DNA of 15,299 nt from Betaproteobacteria bacterium (lineage in GTDB: Bacteria; Pseudomonadota; Gammaproteobacteria; Burkholderiales; Burkholderiaceae_C): NCBI GenBank assembly GCA_005882155.1, contig VBCQ01000228.1, positions 1 to 15,299 on the forward strand, in the 5' to 3' direction. Position numbers and translations under genes: made by a program. Shown here piece by piece: positions 1 through 7,367 of this stretch (positions are counted from its first letter, which is position 1; the number at the start of each line of letters is the position of its first letter). The notes below the pieces were generated by a model. The model was not told where the DNA came from. It searched no databases and saw nothing but the letters and a program-made list of their open reading frames with translations.

Positions 1-139
1 CGGCGGCGGCGGTGGTGGCTACGGCGGTGGTGGCGGTGGCCGCTCCGGCGGTGGTGGCGGCTACGGCGGCGGCGGCGGTGGCCGCTCCGGTGGTGGCGGC
101 GGCTACGGCGGTGGCGGCGGCGGACGCGGCGGCTACTGA
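1..139 (+). CDS. Glycine-rich C-terminal tail of a probable RNA-binding protein (5' end cut off)
   Basis: Only the last 45 codons are in the window, read in frame from base 2 and ending at TGA 137-139. They consist almost wholly of Gly with regularly spaced Tyr and Arg-Ser, ending in RGGY. Tails of this Gly/Tyr/Arg composition are known from small bacterial RRM-type RNA-binding proteins (cold-induced, Rbp-like) and from some single-stranded DNA-binding proteins and DEAD-box helicases. The RRM or other folded domain would lie upstream of base 1, so the family is inferred from composition only. A strong hairpin terminator follows 21 bases after the stop, which supports this as a true gene end. 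The alternative frames of this tract give Ala/Val-rich or Pro-rich nonsense. Confidence 0.75.
   Translation, partial: GGGGGGYGGGGGGRSGGGGGYGGGGGGRSGGGGGYGGGGGGRGGY
2..136 (+). repeat. In-frame 42-bp tandem repeat encoding a 14-residue Gly-rich unit
   Basis: The Tyr codons fall at 20-22, 62-64 and 104-106, exactly 42 bases apart. The unit reads five or six Gly, Tyr, six Gly, Arg, Ser. About three copies are visible and more may lie upstream of the window. The last copy diverges to RGGY before the stop. Copies differ mainly by GGC/GGT swaps, so this is a recent but not perfect tandem expansion. Such tracts can change length by replication slippage, which would change the tail length while keeping the frame. 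Confidence 0.85.
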
Positions 140-160
140 TCGAGTCCCGCTCGATCGAAC

Positions 161-192
161 AAAGGCGGTGGTGCTCAGGCCCACCGCCTTTT
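161..192. terminator. Bidirectional intrinsic terminator between convergent genes
   Basis: The arms AAAGGCGGTGG (161-171) and CCACCGCCTTT (181-191) are perfectly complementary over 11 bp, with a 9-base loop and a TTTT run at 189-192 on the plus strand. On the minus strand the same hairpin ends in CTTTG, so it can also stop transcripts leaving the short-chain dehydrogenase gene, whose stop is at 221. Its place between two converging genes fits a shared terminator. Confidence 0.85.
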
Positions 193-220
193 GCATTGGG
201 CGAGCGAATGACGCAGTCGC

Positions 221-997
221 TTACTGTCCTTGCCGGTGCTTTCGCGGACGGCCCGCGAGCACCGCGTCGAACAACGCATTCGGCAGCACGCGCAGCAGCT
301 TCGCGACGACGCCCATCTGCCACGGAATCACCCGGTAACTCGTGCCGGCGACGATCGCATCGAACGCTCGGTCGGCAAAGACGGCAGGCTGCATCAGGAA
401 CGGCATGCTGTAGCGGTTGTCGCGCGTCAGCGGCGTCGCGATGTAGCCGGGCGCGATCGTCACCACCTTGACGTTGAAAGGCCGGCATTCGCCGCGCAGA
501 CTTTCGCAGTAGCTGATCACCGCCGCCTTGCTCGACGAGTAGGCGGCGTGCCCCGGCAGGCCGCGAATGCCGGCGACGCTCGCGATGCCGACCAGCGTGC
601 CGCTGCGGCGTTCGCGCATCGCGCCAACGAAGGGCTGAAACGTCGCCGCCATGCCGAGGTTGTTGGTCTCGTAGGTGGCGCGGATCACGTCGAGGTCATC
701 GAGCTCTGCCGTGTCGACGCCAACGCTGATGCCGGCGTTGGCGATCACGACGTCGGGCACGCCCTGCGCCGCGATGCACGCGCGCCCCGCCGACGTGATG
801 CTCGCAATGTCGCGCACATCGGCCGCGTAGACGCCACAGCGATCGCTTGCGTAGCCCTGCGACTGCACCCATGCCTGCAGCTCGGCGCCGCGCCGCGCCA
901 CCAGCGCGAGGCGGTAGCCGGCCAGATGAAAGCGCGCGGCGAGCGCCTGGCCGATGCCGCTCGACGCGCCGGTGATGAACGCCAACGGCGCGCTCAT
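221..997 (-). CDS. Classical short-chain dehydrogenase/reductase (SDR)
   Basis: A 258-residue Rossmann-fold oxidoreductase. The cofactor motif TGASSGIG is at residues 9-16 and the structural NAG motif at 87-89. The catalytic set is N112, S140, Y153 and K157 (YSSSK), followed by the PG motif at 183-184. The pair R35-R36 after the second strand suggests preference for NADP(H). The substrate cannot be told from sequence. The ATG at 997 is chosen because it sits directly before the Rossmann strand and has GAGG five bases upstream; an in-frame extension to 1105 would overlap lptC by about 100 bases. Only 7 bases separate it from the lptC stop, so it is almost surely the last gene of the kdsD-kdsC-lptC transcript. 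That position invites a role in the envelope or lipid metabolism, but this is inference; it may be a generic SDR. Confidence 0.93.
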   Translation of the reverse strand: MSAPLAFITGASSGIGQALAARFHLAGYRLALVARRGAELQAWVQSQGYASDRCGVYAADVRDIASITSAGRACIAAQGVPDVVIANAGISVGVDTAELDDLDVIRATYETNNLGMAATFQPFVGAMRERRSGTLVGIASVAGIRGLPGHAAYSSSKAAVISYCESLRGECRPFNVKVVTIAPGYIATPLTRDNRYSMPFLMQPAVFADRAFDAIVAGTSYRVIPWQMGVVAKLLRVLPNALFDAVLAGRPRKHRQGQ

Positions 998-1004
998 GCG
1001 AGCC

Positions 1005-1658
1005 TCATCGCGTCGGCGGAAAGGTCGCGCGAACGCGGCCTTTGAGCTGAACGACGCGCTCGACGTTGTCGTAGTCGAGCGCCTCGGCACGGATCTCGGC
1101 GCCACCTCGCGTCAGCGTCACCGGCAGGTGCGAGCGGACGCGCTCGCTGTCGAGAAAGGCGTCGAGAAACTCGCCGCGAAACTCGATTGCGTCTTCGCCC
1201 GCCATCGGCTCGCGCACCACATGCGCGTCGCCGAACAGCTGGACTTCGGTGCCGTCGCCGTTGGCGATTGCGCGCTTCGCGTTGGCCCGCGTCACCCGCC
1301 CGTCGGGCGCGATGCTGCGCATTCGAACGCGATCGATCTCCAGCGTGTCGGTGTCGGGGTAGTGGCGCATCAGGTCGCCTTCGATTTGTGCGCGCAGCGT
1401 GCCGTTGGGAGCGAAGCGCTGAACCACGAACTGCGTCATCGTGTAGTCGGGCTCGTGGCGCAGCGGCGCGGCAGGCCGGTCGGTCTCGATGAGCGGCGTG
1501 TTCTTCACGAGCCACCAGGTGCCGAGCGCAAGCAGCGCCATCAGCAGCAACGGCAGATACGACGACAGCTGCTCGACGACGCGGCTGGCCCACAGCGACG
1601 CGCTGGCGCTCGCGCGCGGCGCCGCTGCAGAAGGCGCCAGCGCGACCCGCGGGCTCAC
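1005..1658 (-). CDS. lptC: LptC, inner-membrane LPS transport periplasmic protein
   Basis: A 217-residue bitopic membrane protein. After a 30-residue Ala/Ser-rich N-terminus there is one membrane helix at about residues 34-51 (YLPLLLMALLALGTWWLV), then a periplasmic beta-jellyroll. The segment PDYTMTQFVVQRFAPNG, followed by MRHYPDTDTLEI, is the usual LptC/YrbK signature. In the family LptC passes lipopolysaccharide from the LptBFG transporter to LptA. The GTG start at 1658 is favoured because GAGGA lies seven bases upstream and it begins 22 bases after the kdsC stop; the longer in-frame opening to 1781 would overlap kdsC by 101 bases. Part of the kdsD-kdsC-lptC-SDR operon. The usual downstream partners lptA and lptB are absent here and must lie elsewhere. 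Confidence 0.93.
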   Translation of the reverse strand: MSPRVALAPSAAAPRASASASLWASRVVEQLSSYLPLLLMALLALGTWWLVKNTPLIETDRPAAPLRHEPDYTMTQFVVQRFAPNGTLRAQIEGDLMRHYPDTDTLEIDRVRMRSIAPDGRVTRANAKRAIANGDGTEVQLFGDAHVVREPMAGEDAIEFRGEFLDAFLDSERVRSHLPVTLTRGGAEIRAEALDYDNVERVVQLKGRVRATFPPTR

Positions 1659-1680
1659 CGCAACGTCCTCGTCACGATCG

Positions 1681-2259
1681 TCACGGCGCCTTGTCCAAGG
1701 TGACGAGGTGACCGTGCAGCAAGGATGCATAGCGCCCGGCGGCGACGAGCAGCAGGTCGCAGCATTCGCGCGCCGCACCATGGCCGCCGCTCGCGCTCGT
1801 CACGTACTGCGCGACCGCCTTCGCCTCGACGTGAGCATTGGCCGGCGCGCAAGCGAAGGCCGCGCGCGTCATCAGCGGCAGGTCGGGCCAGTCGTCGCCC
1901 ATCACCGCAACCTGATTCCAGTCGAGCTGCAATGCCGCCAACAAGCTCGTCGCCGCGGCGAGCTTGTCTTGCGCGCCGTATGCGGCATGGGCGATGCCGA
2001 GATCAGCGACGCGGCGGCGCACCGCCGGCGAATCGCGCCCGGTCACGACGACCGGCGCGATGCCGCCCTGCGCCAGCAGCTTCAGGCCATGGCCGTCGAG
2101 GGTGCTGAAGGCTTTGACCTCTTCGCCGCGCTCGCTCAAGTAGATGCGGCCGTCGGTCAGCACGCCGTCGACATCGAAGATCGCCGCGCGAATCCCTTGC
2201 GCCTGCAGCAGCAGCTCGGGAGCGAACGACAGCGCCGGTGTCAGCGTCGCCGCGTCCAT
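1681..2259 (-). CDS. kdsC: 3-deoxy-D-manno-octulosonate 8-phosphate phosphatase KdsC
   Basis: A 192-residue haloacid-dehalogenase-fold phosphatase that removes phosphate from Kdo-8-phosphate to give Kdo, the inner-core sugar of lipopolysaccharide; cytoplasmic. Motif I is DVDGVLTDG with nucleophile D29 and acid/base D31. Motif II is T73 in VVTGRD, motif III is K99, and motif IV is GDDWPD at 121-126. The conserved GGHGAARE near residues 148-155 is typical of KdsC. There is no cap domain, as expected for this tetrameric family. The length matches the E. coli enzyme (188 residues). Its ATG overlaps the kdsD stop by one base (TGATG), so translation is likely coupled. Confidence 0.97.
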   Translation of the reverse strand: MDAATLTPALSFAPELLLQAQGIRAAIFDVDGVLTDGRIYLSERGEEVKAFSTLDGHGLKLLAQGGIAPVVVTGRDSPAVRRRVADLGIAHAAYGAQDKLAAATSLLAALQLDWNQVAVMGDDWPDLPLMTRAAFACAPANAHVEAKAVAQYVTSASGGHGAARECCDLLLVAAGRYASLLHGHLVTLDKAP

Positions 2260-3269
2260 CAGATGACCTTTGCGCGCATCAGGTCGTTCGAGTTCAACGC
2301 GCCGATCAGCAGATGCGCCGCATCGATGACGAGCACGCTGGTGATGCGGTACTGCTCCATCACGTCGGCCGCATCGACCGCGAGCGCGTCTTCGCGAACC
2401 AGGCGCGGGTTGGGGTGCATCACTTGCTGCGCGGTGAGGCCGCGCAGGTCCATTCCCTGCTCGAGCAGGCGGCGCAGGTCGCCGTCGGTGAAGATGCCGA
2501 GCACGCGGCCCCGCTCGTCGGCGATCGCAGTGGCGCCGAGGCCTTTCTTCGTCATCTCGCGCATCATTTCGATGAACGGCGTCTGCGGCAGCACGCGCGG
2601 CACCGCGTCGCCGCTGCGCATCACGTCGCGCACATGCGTGAGCAGCTTGCGTCCGAGGCTGCCGCCCGGGTGCGATCGGGCGAAGTCGTCTTCGCGAAAT
2701 CCGCGCGCGTCGAGCAGCGCGACCGCGAGCGCATCGCCGAGCGCCATCTGCGCCGTCGTGCTGGCGGTCGGCGCGAGGTTCAAGGGGCAGGCTTCCTGAT
2801 CGACCGCGCTGCTGATGACGATGTCGGCATGCTGGGCGAGCGTCGACTCGGGCCGCCCGGTCATCGCGACGATCGTGACGCCGACGCGCTTCAGCGCCGG
2901 CAAGATCACCGCGAGCTCGTCGACCTCGCCCGAGTTGGAGATCGCGAGCACGACGTCACCGGGCGTGACCATGCCGAGGTCGCCATGGCTCGCCTCGGCC
3001 GGGTGGACGAACATCGCCGGCGTGCCGGTCGACGCGAGCGTCGCCGCGATCTTGCGGCCGACATGGCCGCTCTTGCCCATGCCCATCACGACCACCCGGC
3101 CGCTGCACTGGAGCATCGTCTCGACGGCGCGGGTGAAGCTCTCGCCTTGGCGCGCTTTCATGCCGAGCAGGGCCTGCGCCTCGATGTCGAAAGTCTGGTG
3201 CGCGAGCTGCAGCGCGCGCTGCGAATCGAACGAGGGTTTAGCAGGCGGGTTGCGGGCCGAGGTGTCCAT
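2259..3269 (-). CDS. kdsD: D-arabinose 5-phosphate isomerase (SIS + two CBS domains)
   Basis: Converts ribulose-5-phosphate to arabinose-5-phosphate, the first step to Kdo. With the start at 3269 it has 336 residues, near the 328 of E. coli KdsD. The SIS sugar-isomerase domain spans about 45-180, with GMGKSGH at 63-69, SNSGE at 111-115 and HPGGSLGRK from 200. Two CBS domains follow (about 215-275, with TDGDLRR at 261-267, and 280-336). The start is uncertain: ATG 3269 fits family length but has no Shine-Dalgarno; in-frame ATGs at 3296 and 3305 also exist, the latter with GAGGGG just upstream. A TAAAAT hexamer on the minus strand (3300-3295) could be a -10 element giving a very short leader for the 3269 start, but its -35 is poor. 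First gene of the kdsD-kdsC-lptC-SDR operon, divergent from the antiporter gene. Confidence 0.95.
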   Translation of the reverse strand: MDTSARNPPAKPSFDSQRALQLAHQTFDIEAQALLGMKARQGESFTRAVETMLQCSGRVVVMGMGKSGHVGRKIAATLASTGTPAMFVHPAEASHGDLGMVTPGDVVLAISNSGEVDELAVILPALKRVGVTIVAMTGRPESTLAQHADIVISSAVDQEACPLNLAPTASTTAQMALGDALAVALLDARGFREDDFARSHPGGSLGRKLLTHVRDVMRSGDAVPRVLPQTPFIEMMREMTKKGLGATAIADERGRVLGIFTDGDLRRLLEQGMDLRGLTAQQVMHPNPRLVREDALAVDAADVMEQYRITSVLVIDAAHLLIGALNSNDLMRAKVI

Positions 3270-3341
3270 TAGGATGAGGCCGAGAGGGCTCGCCATTTTA
3301 GGCATGGCCCCTCGCATTCGCTCCTGTGTCATTCCGCTGTG

Positions 3342-5342
3342 ATGGCTTCCACGCTCGCCCTCGTCCTGCTGTACCTCGTCGCTGCGGTCGCCGCCGTCGT
3401 GGCGTGCCGCTTGCTGCGACTGCCGCCGATGCTCGGCTATCTGGTGATCGGCGTGGTGATCGGGCCGAACGCGATGGCGCTGGCCGGCGACTCGGGCGCC
3501 GTGCGCTCCCTGGCCGAGTTCGGCGTCGTCTTCCTGATGTTCGTCATCGGCCTCGAGTTCAATTTGCCGAAGCTCAAGAGCATGCGCCGCTCGGTGTTCG
3601 GGCTCGGCCTCAGCCAAGTGAGCTTGACCATCCTCGCGGCGATCGCCGCCAACGGCGTGCTCGCCTGGGCTTTCACATTGGCCGGCCGATCCTGGGGGCT
3701 GCATTGGCAGAGCGCGGTCGCCCTCGGCGGCGCGCTGGCGATGAGCAGCACCGCGATCCTCGTCAAGCTGATGGCCGAGCGGCTCGAGCTCGAGAGCGAG
3801 CATGGCCGCCGCGTGATGGGCGTGCTGCTGTTCCAGGATCTCGCGGTCGTGCCGCTGCTGGTGCTGATCCCCGCGCTCGGCTCGTCACCCGAAGCACTGG
3901 CGAGCGCGCTCGGTGCAGCGGCGCTGAAGGCCACCGCGCTGCTGACCGTGCTGCTGGTCGGCGGGCAGCGCGTGATGCGCTGGTGGCTCACCCAAGTGGC
4001 GCGGCGCAAGAGCGAAGAGCTGTTCATCCTCAACCTGCTGCTCGTCACGCTCGGCCTCGCCTACCTGACCGAGCTCGCCGGCCTGTCGCTTGCACTCGGC
4101 GCCTTCGTCGCCGGCATGCTGATCGCTGAGACCGAATACAAGCATCAGGTCGAGACCGACATCCGGCCCTTTCACGACGTGCTGCTGGGCCTGTTCTTCA
4201 TCACGATCGGGATGAAGCTCGACGGCGAAGCGGTGCTGCTGCACTGGCCGATCGTGCTGCTGCTGACTGTCCTGCCGGTGCTGTTCAAGTTCGCCCTCGT
4301 CACCGGCCTCGCAGCGCTGTTCGGCGCGGCCACCGGCGTCGCGCTGCGCACCGGTCTGTATCTCGCGCAAGCGGGTGAATTCGGCTTCGTGCTGTTGTCG
4401 CTGGCGACGCAGGAACGGCTGCTGCCGGCCGAGCTGCAAAGCCCGGTGCTCGCGAGCATGGTGCTCAGCATGGTCGCGACGCCGTTCATCGTGATGTTCA
4501 GCAACCGCATCGTGATGCGCTTGAGCGCGAGCGACTGGCTGATGCAGTCGGTGGCGATGACGACGATCGCCAAGCGCGCGATCAACACGGAGGCGCATGT
4601 GATCATCTGCGGCTACGGCCGCTGCGGGCAGAACCTCGCGCGCATCCTCGAAGGCGAGGGCATTCCGTACATGGCGCTCGACCTCGACCCGGATCGCGTT
4701 CGCCAGGCCGCCGCGGCCGGGCAAAGCGTCGTCTTCGGCGACGCCGCGCGGCTGCAAAGCCTGATGGCCGCCGGCCTGGCGCGCGCCAGCGCCGTCGTCG
4801 TGAGCTACCACGACACCGCATCGGCGATGAAGATCCTGCACCTCGTGCAGGCGCATGCACCCAAGGTGCCGGTGATCGTTAGAACGCTCCACGACGGGGA
4901 CCTCGAAAAGCTGCGCGCCGCCGGCGCGACCGAAGTCGTTCCGGAAACGATCGAGGGCTCGCTGATGCTCGCGAGCCACGCGCTCGCGCTCGTCGGCGTG
5001 CCGATGCGCCGCGTGATCCGCGTCGTGCAGGACCAGCGCGATGCGCGCTACGGCCTGCTGCGCGGCTACTTTCACGGCGCCGACGACGACACCGTCGACG
5101 AGCTGCAGACCGCGCGGCTGTTGAGCGTCACCTTGCCGGCGGCATGCGAGTGCGTCGGCAAGTCGCTCGGCGATCTGGCGCTGCACGCCGTCGGCGTCAC
5201 TGTCGTCTCGTTGCGCCGCGCGTCGGGCGCCGTCACCAAGCCGCTCGACGGCCTGGTGCTCGCGAGCGGCGACACGCTGGTGCTGTCGGGCCTGCCCGAG
5301 CCGCTGGCGTTGGCCGAAGGAAAATTGCTCGGCGCAAATTAG
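3342..5342 (+). CDS. CPA2-family (Kef-type) monovalent cation:proton antiporter with RCK domains
   Basis: A 666-residue integral membrane protein. Residues 1 to about 395 are a Na+/H+-exchanger-type domain of roughly 11-13 hydrophobic helices, with Kef-like stretches such as LGAFVAGMLIAETEY and GLFFITIGM, and a QD pair in the helix GVLLFQDLAVVPLL. Next comes a cytoplasmic RCK_N/TrkA-N domain (about 419-535) with the nucleotide-binding GYGRCG at 424-429 and acidic residues ending strand two (ALDLDPD). An RCK_C domain of about 575-655 closes the protein. The family moves K+ or Na+ against protons; the RCK part senses nucleotides or, in KefB/KefC, glutathione adducts. Whether this one is glutathione-gated is not visible. 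Start is ATG 3342, with GTG 3339 directly before it; neither has a Shine-Dalgarno. Transcribed divergently from kdsD with about 70 bases between the starts. Confidence 0.93.
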   Translation: MASTLALVLLYLVAAVAAVVACRLLRLPPMLGYLVIGVVIGPNAMALAGDSGAVRSLAEFGVVFLMFVIGLEFNLPKLKSMRRSVFGLGLSQVSLTILAAIAANGVLAWAFTLAGRSWGLHWQSAVALGGALAMSSTAILVKLMAERLELESEHGRRVMGVLLFQDLAVVPLLVLIPALGSSPEALASALGAAALKATALLTVLLVGGQRVMRWWLTQVARRKSEELFILNLLLVTLGLAYLTELAGLSLALGAFVAGMLIAETEYKHQVETDIRPFHDVLLGLFFITIGMKLDGEAVLLHWPIVLLLTVLPVLFKFALVTGLAALFGAATGVALRTGLYLAQAGEFGFVLLSLATQERLLPAELQSPVLASMVLSMVATPFIVMFSNRIVMRLSASDWLMQSVAMTTIAKRAINTEAHVIICGYGRCGQNLARILEGEGIPYMALDLDPDRVRQAAAAGQSVVFGDAARLQSLMAAGLARASAVVVSYHDTASAMKILHLVQAHAPKVPVIVRTLHDGDLEKLRAAGATEVVPETIEGSLMLASHALALVGVPMRRVIRVVQDQRDARYGLLRGYFHGADDDTVDELQTARLLSVTLPAACECVGKSLGDLALHAVGVTVVSLRRASGAVTKPLDGLVLASGDTLVLSGLPEPLALAEGKLLGAN

Positions 5343-5354
5343 CGCGCGCGCGCC

Positions 5355-5381
5355 AAAAGAAAAGGGCCGCTTCAGCGGCCC
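5355..5381 (-). terminator. Intrinsic terminator of the cyclic-nucleotide-domain gene
   Basis: On the minus strand GGGCCGC, loop TGAA, GCGGCCC (5381-5364) is followed directly by TTTTCTTTT. This is a near-ideal rho-independent terminator 31 bases after the minus-strand stop at 5412. In the plus direction the same hairpin has only a weak GCCTTCC tail, so it may help end the antiporter transcript (stop 5342) but is built for the minus strand. Confidence 0.85.
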
Positions 5382-5411
5382 GCCTTCCGTCCCGCCGCTA
5401 GGCGTTACGCG

Positions 5412-5879
5412 TTATGTGCAAGGAATTTGGCGGGTCGTGTTCGCGCGCATGCGCGTGGCCATCACGCCACCGGCGGCACGCAGCAACTCGAGCGCGAGCG
5501 CCGGCGAGCGTTGCGACATCTCTTCGAGTCGCGGGCCGCGCAAGGCCCACACAGAGCACGGCGTCATCGCTTCGACATTGGCCATCCGCGGCCCGTCGGT
5601 GAACAAACCCGGCTCGCCGACCACCGAGCCGGCGCGCAGGATTGCGATCCGGTTGCTGCCCGGCGGCCCGCCGGTGACGAACACCTGCAACGAGCCTTGG
5701 CCGAGAAAGTACATCGATCGATCGGTGTCGCCCTGCTTGATCAACAGGTCGCCGGCCCGGATGTCGTGCCGCGTCAAGTAAGGCGCGATCGTTCGCCACT
5801 GGTCGAGCGTGAGCCGCGCCCGAAACGCGTCTTCCGCGTTCAGCGTCTGGATCGCTTGCACCAGCTGGTTCAGTTCCAT
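5412..5879 (-). CDS. Stand-alone cyclic-nucleotide-binding-domain (Crp-like cNMP) protein
   Basis: A 155-residue protein made almost only of a cNMP-binding beta-roll (about residues 25-130). Visible hallmarks are GDLLIKQGD, SMYFLGQGSLQVFV, the phosphate-binding-cassette-like GEPGLFTDGPRMANVEA and CSVWAL, which align in pattern with the CAP/PKA-R cassette GE-x-x-LF...R-x-A. There is no helix-turn-helix, kinase, channel or other output domain; the C-terminus is a short helix (about 130-150). It could bind cAMP or cGMP, or be a degenerate non-binding domain that acts by protein contacts. The ATG at 5879 is chosen because a good promoter lies just upstream and it precedes the first helix; a TTG at 5930 is possible but falls upstream of that promoter. 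It follows mnmE on the same strand after 111 bases and has its own terminator. Confidence 0.85.
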   Translation of the reverse strand: MELNQLVQAIQTLNAEDAFRARLTLDQWRTIAPYLTRHDIRAGDLLIKQGDTDRSMYFLGQGSLQVFVTGGPPGSNRIAILRAGSVVGEPGLFTDGPRMANVEAMTPCSVWALRGPRLEEMSQRSPALALELLRAAGGVMATRMRANTTRQIPCT

Positions 5880-5885
5880 CGGCCG

Positions 5886-5914
5886 ATTATGGTTCGCACG
5901 CCGCTGGGTCACAA
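5886..5914 (-). promoter_or_regulatory. Sigma70-type promoter for the cNMP-domain gene
   Basis: On the minus strand, TTGTGA (5914-5909), a 17-base spacer and CATAAT (5891-5886) match the -35/-10 pattern at 4/6 and 5/6. The start point predicted seven bases downstream falls at about 5879, which is the A of the ATG. No Shine-Dalgarno precedes that ATG. Together this suggests a leaderless or near-leaderless mRNA. Judged by eye only. Confidence 0.5.
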
Positions 5915-5990
5915 TCGCCCGCGCCGGCAACGCAAGCCACTGATCGGCGAACAGCGGCCGTTTGTCGCATTTATCGCCTCCGCGTCGCGC

Positions 5991-7367
5991 TCACTTTCCG
6001 ATACAGAAGCGGCTGAAGATTTCTCCGAGCAAATCGTCGGGCGTGAACTCGCCGGTGATCTCGCCGAGACTGCGCTGCGCCAGGCGCAATTCTTCGGCGA
6101 GCAGGTCGAGCGCCGCGTCGTCGCGTGCCGCCTGCTGCTGCGCCAGGCGCAGATGCTCTGCGGTCTGGCGCAGCGCGTGAACGTGACGCGTTCGCGCGAT
6201 GAACAAGCCTTCGGGGTTGGCGTGCCAACCGGCGAGCTCGAGCAGCTTGCGGCGCAACGCGTCGAGTCCGGCGCCGGTCTTCGCCGAGATCACGATGCCG
6301 TTCAACGGCCGCACCGGCGGCGCCGCATCGGCCTTGTTGAAGACCGTCAGCAAACGGCCGCTGTCGACGAGGCTTGCCGGCAGTCGCCCGGCGATCGCGG
6401 CGTCGCCGGCATCGTGGGTCGGATCGCCGACGCGCATCAGGTCGCGCAGCAAGAGGACCGCATCGGCGGCTTCGATCTCGGCCCAGGCGCGTGCGATGCC
6501 GATGCGCTCGACCTCGTCGGCGCTGTCGCGCAGGCCGGCGGTGTCGATGACGTGCAGCGGCACGCCTTCGATCTGGATCGTCTCGCTGACCTTGTCGCGC
6601 GTGGTGCCGGGAATCGGCGTGACGATCGCGAGCTCGGCGCCGGCCAGCGCATTCAGCAGCGAGCTCTTGCCCACGTTGGGCTGGCCGGCGATGACGACCT
6701 TGATGCCTTCGCGCAGCAGCGCGCCCTGGCGCGCGCGGTCGAGCAGCGCATCGAGCTGTTCGGCGATCGCGGCCAGCCGGCCGCGCGCGTTGGCCTGCTC
6801 GAGAAAATCGATCTCTTCCTCGGGAAAATCGAGCGTCGCCTCGACCAGCATGCGCAGCTCGACGAGCCGGTCGCGCAGCGCATGGACTTCGGCCGAGAAG
6901 TCGCCGGCAAGCGAGCGGCTCGCTGAGCGCGCGGCCGCCTCGGTGCTCGCGTCGATCAGGTCGCTGACCGCTTCGGCTTGCGCCAGGTCGAGCTTGTCGT
7001 TGAGGTAGGCGCGCGCGGTGAATTCGCCCGGCTCGGCGACGCGCAGCCCGATACCGGTGCCGGCCTCGAGGCAACGCGCGAGCAGCAGCTGCAGCACGAC
7101 CGGACCACCGTGCGCTTGCAGCTCGAGCACCGCTTCGCCGGTGTATGAATGCGGTGCCGGAAAGTGGATTGCGAGGCCCTGGTCGATCGGCTGGCCGTCG
7201 GCATCGAGAAACGGCAGATAGGTCGCATGGCGCGGCGCGAGCACACGCGCGCACAGCGCAGCGATCACCGAGCCGAGGTCGCGTCCCGAGACGCGAACGA
7301 TGCCGACCGCGCCGCGCCCGGGCGCGCTCGCGATGGCGACGATGGGCTCGTGATGGCGCGGCAGCAT
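5991..7367 (-). CDS. mnmE: tRNA uridine-5-carboxymethylaminomethyl synthesis GTPase MnmE
   Basis: A 458-residue GTPase (E. coli: 454) that, with MnmG, modifies the wobble uridine U34 of certain tRNAs; cytoplasmic. The N-terminal folate-binding domain begins IVAIASAPGRGAVGIVRVSG. A helical domain carries an inserted G domain with G1 GQPNVGKSS at 228-236, G2 TTRD at 255-258, G3 DTAG at 275-278, G4 NKAD at 344-347 and G5 SAK at 361-363. The protein ends FCIGK, with the conserved C-terminal cysteine motif CIGK intact. The ATG at 7367 fits the family N-terminus (RHHEPIVAIAS); the opening extends upstream to 7499 without family-like sequence. It is separated from yidC by 223 bases, so it may have its own promoter, though I cannot find a convincing one there. 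Confidence 0.98.
   Translation of the reverse strand: MLPRHHEPIVAIASAPGRGAVGIVRVSGRDLGSVIAALCARVLAPRHATYLPFLDADGQPIDQGLAIHFPAPHSYTGEAVLELQAHGGPVVLQLLLARCLEAGTGIGLRVAEPGEFTARAYLNDKLDLAQAEAVSDLIDASTEAAARSASRSLAGDFSAEVHALRDRLVELRMLVEATLDFPEEEIDFLEQANARGRLAAIAEQLDALLDRARQGALLREGIKVVIAGQPNVGKSSLLNALAGAELAIVTPIPGTTRDKVSETIQIEGVPLHVIDTAGLRDSADEVERIGIARAWAEIEAADAVLLLRDLMRVGDPTHDAGDAAIAGRLPASLVDSGRLLTVFNKADAAPPVRPLNGIVISAKTGAGLDALRRKLLELAGWHANPEGLFIARTRHVHALRQTAEHLRLAQQQAARDDAALDLLAEELRLAQRSLGEITGEFTPDDLLGEIFSRFCIGK

Noticed and set aside
2..136. Regular repeats at the left end as a possible CRISPR array
   Set aside because: The 42-bp units are contiguous, in frame and without unique spacers; they encode a Gly-rich tail.
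998..1105. Longer SDR starting at 1105
   Set aside because: The added 36 residues are Ser/Thr/Arg-rich, unlike SDRs, and overlap lptC; ATG 997 has a good ribosome-binding site.
1659..1781. Longer LptC starting at 1781
   Set aside because: It would overlap kdsC by 101 bases and add a Cys/Arg-rich segment unlike LptC; the GTG at 1658 with GAGGA upstream is better.
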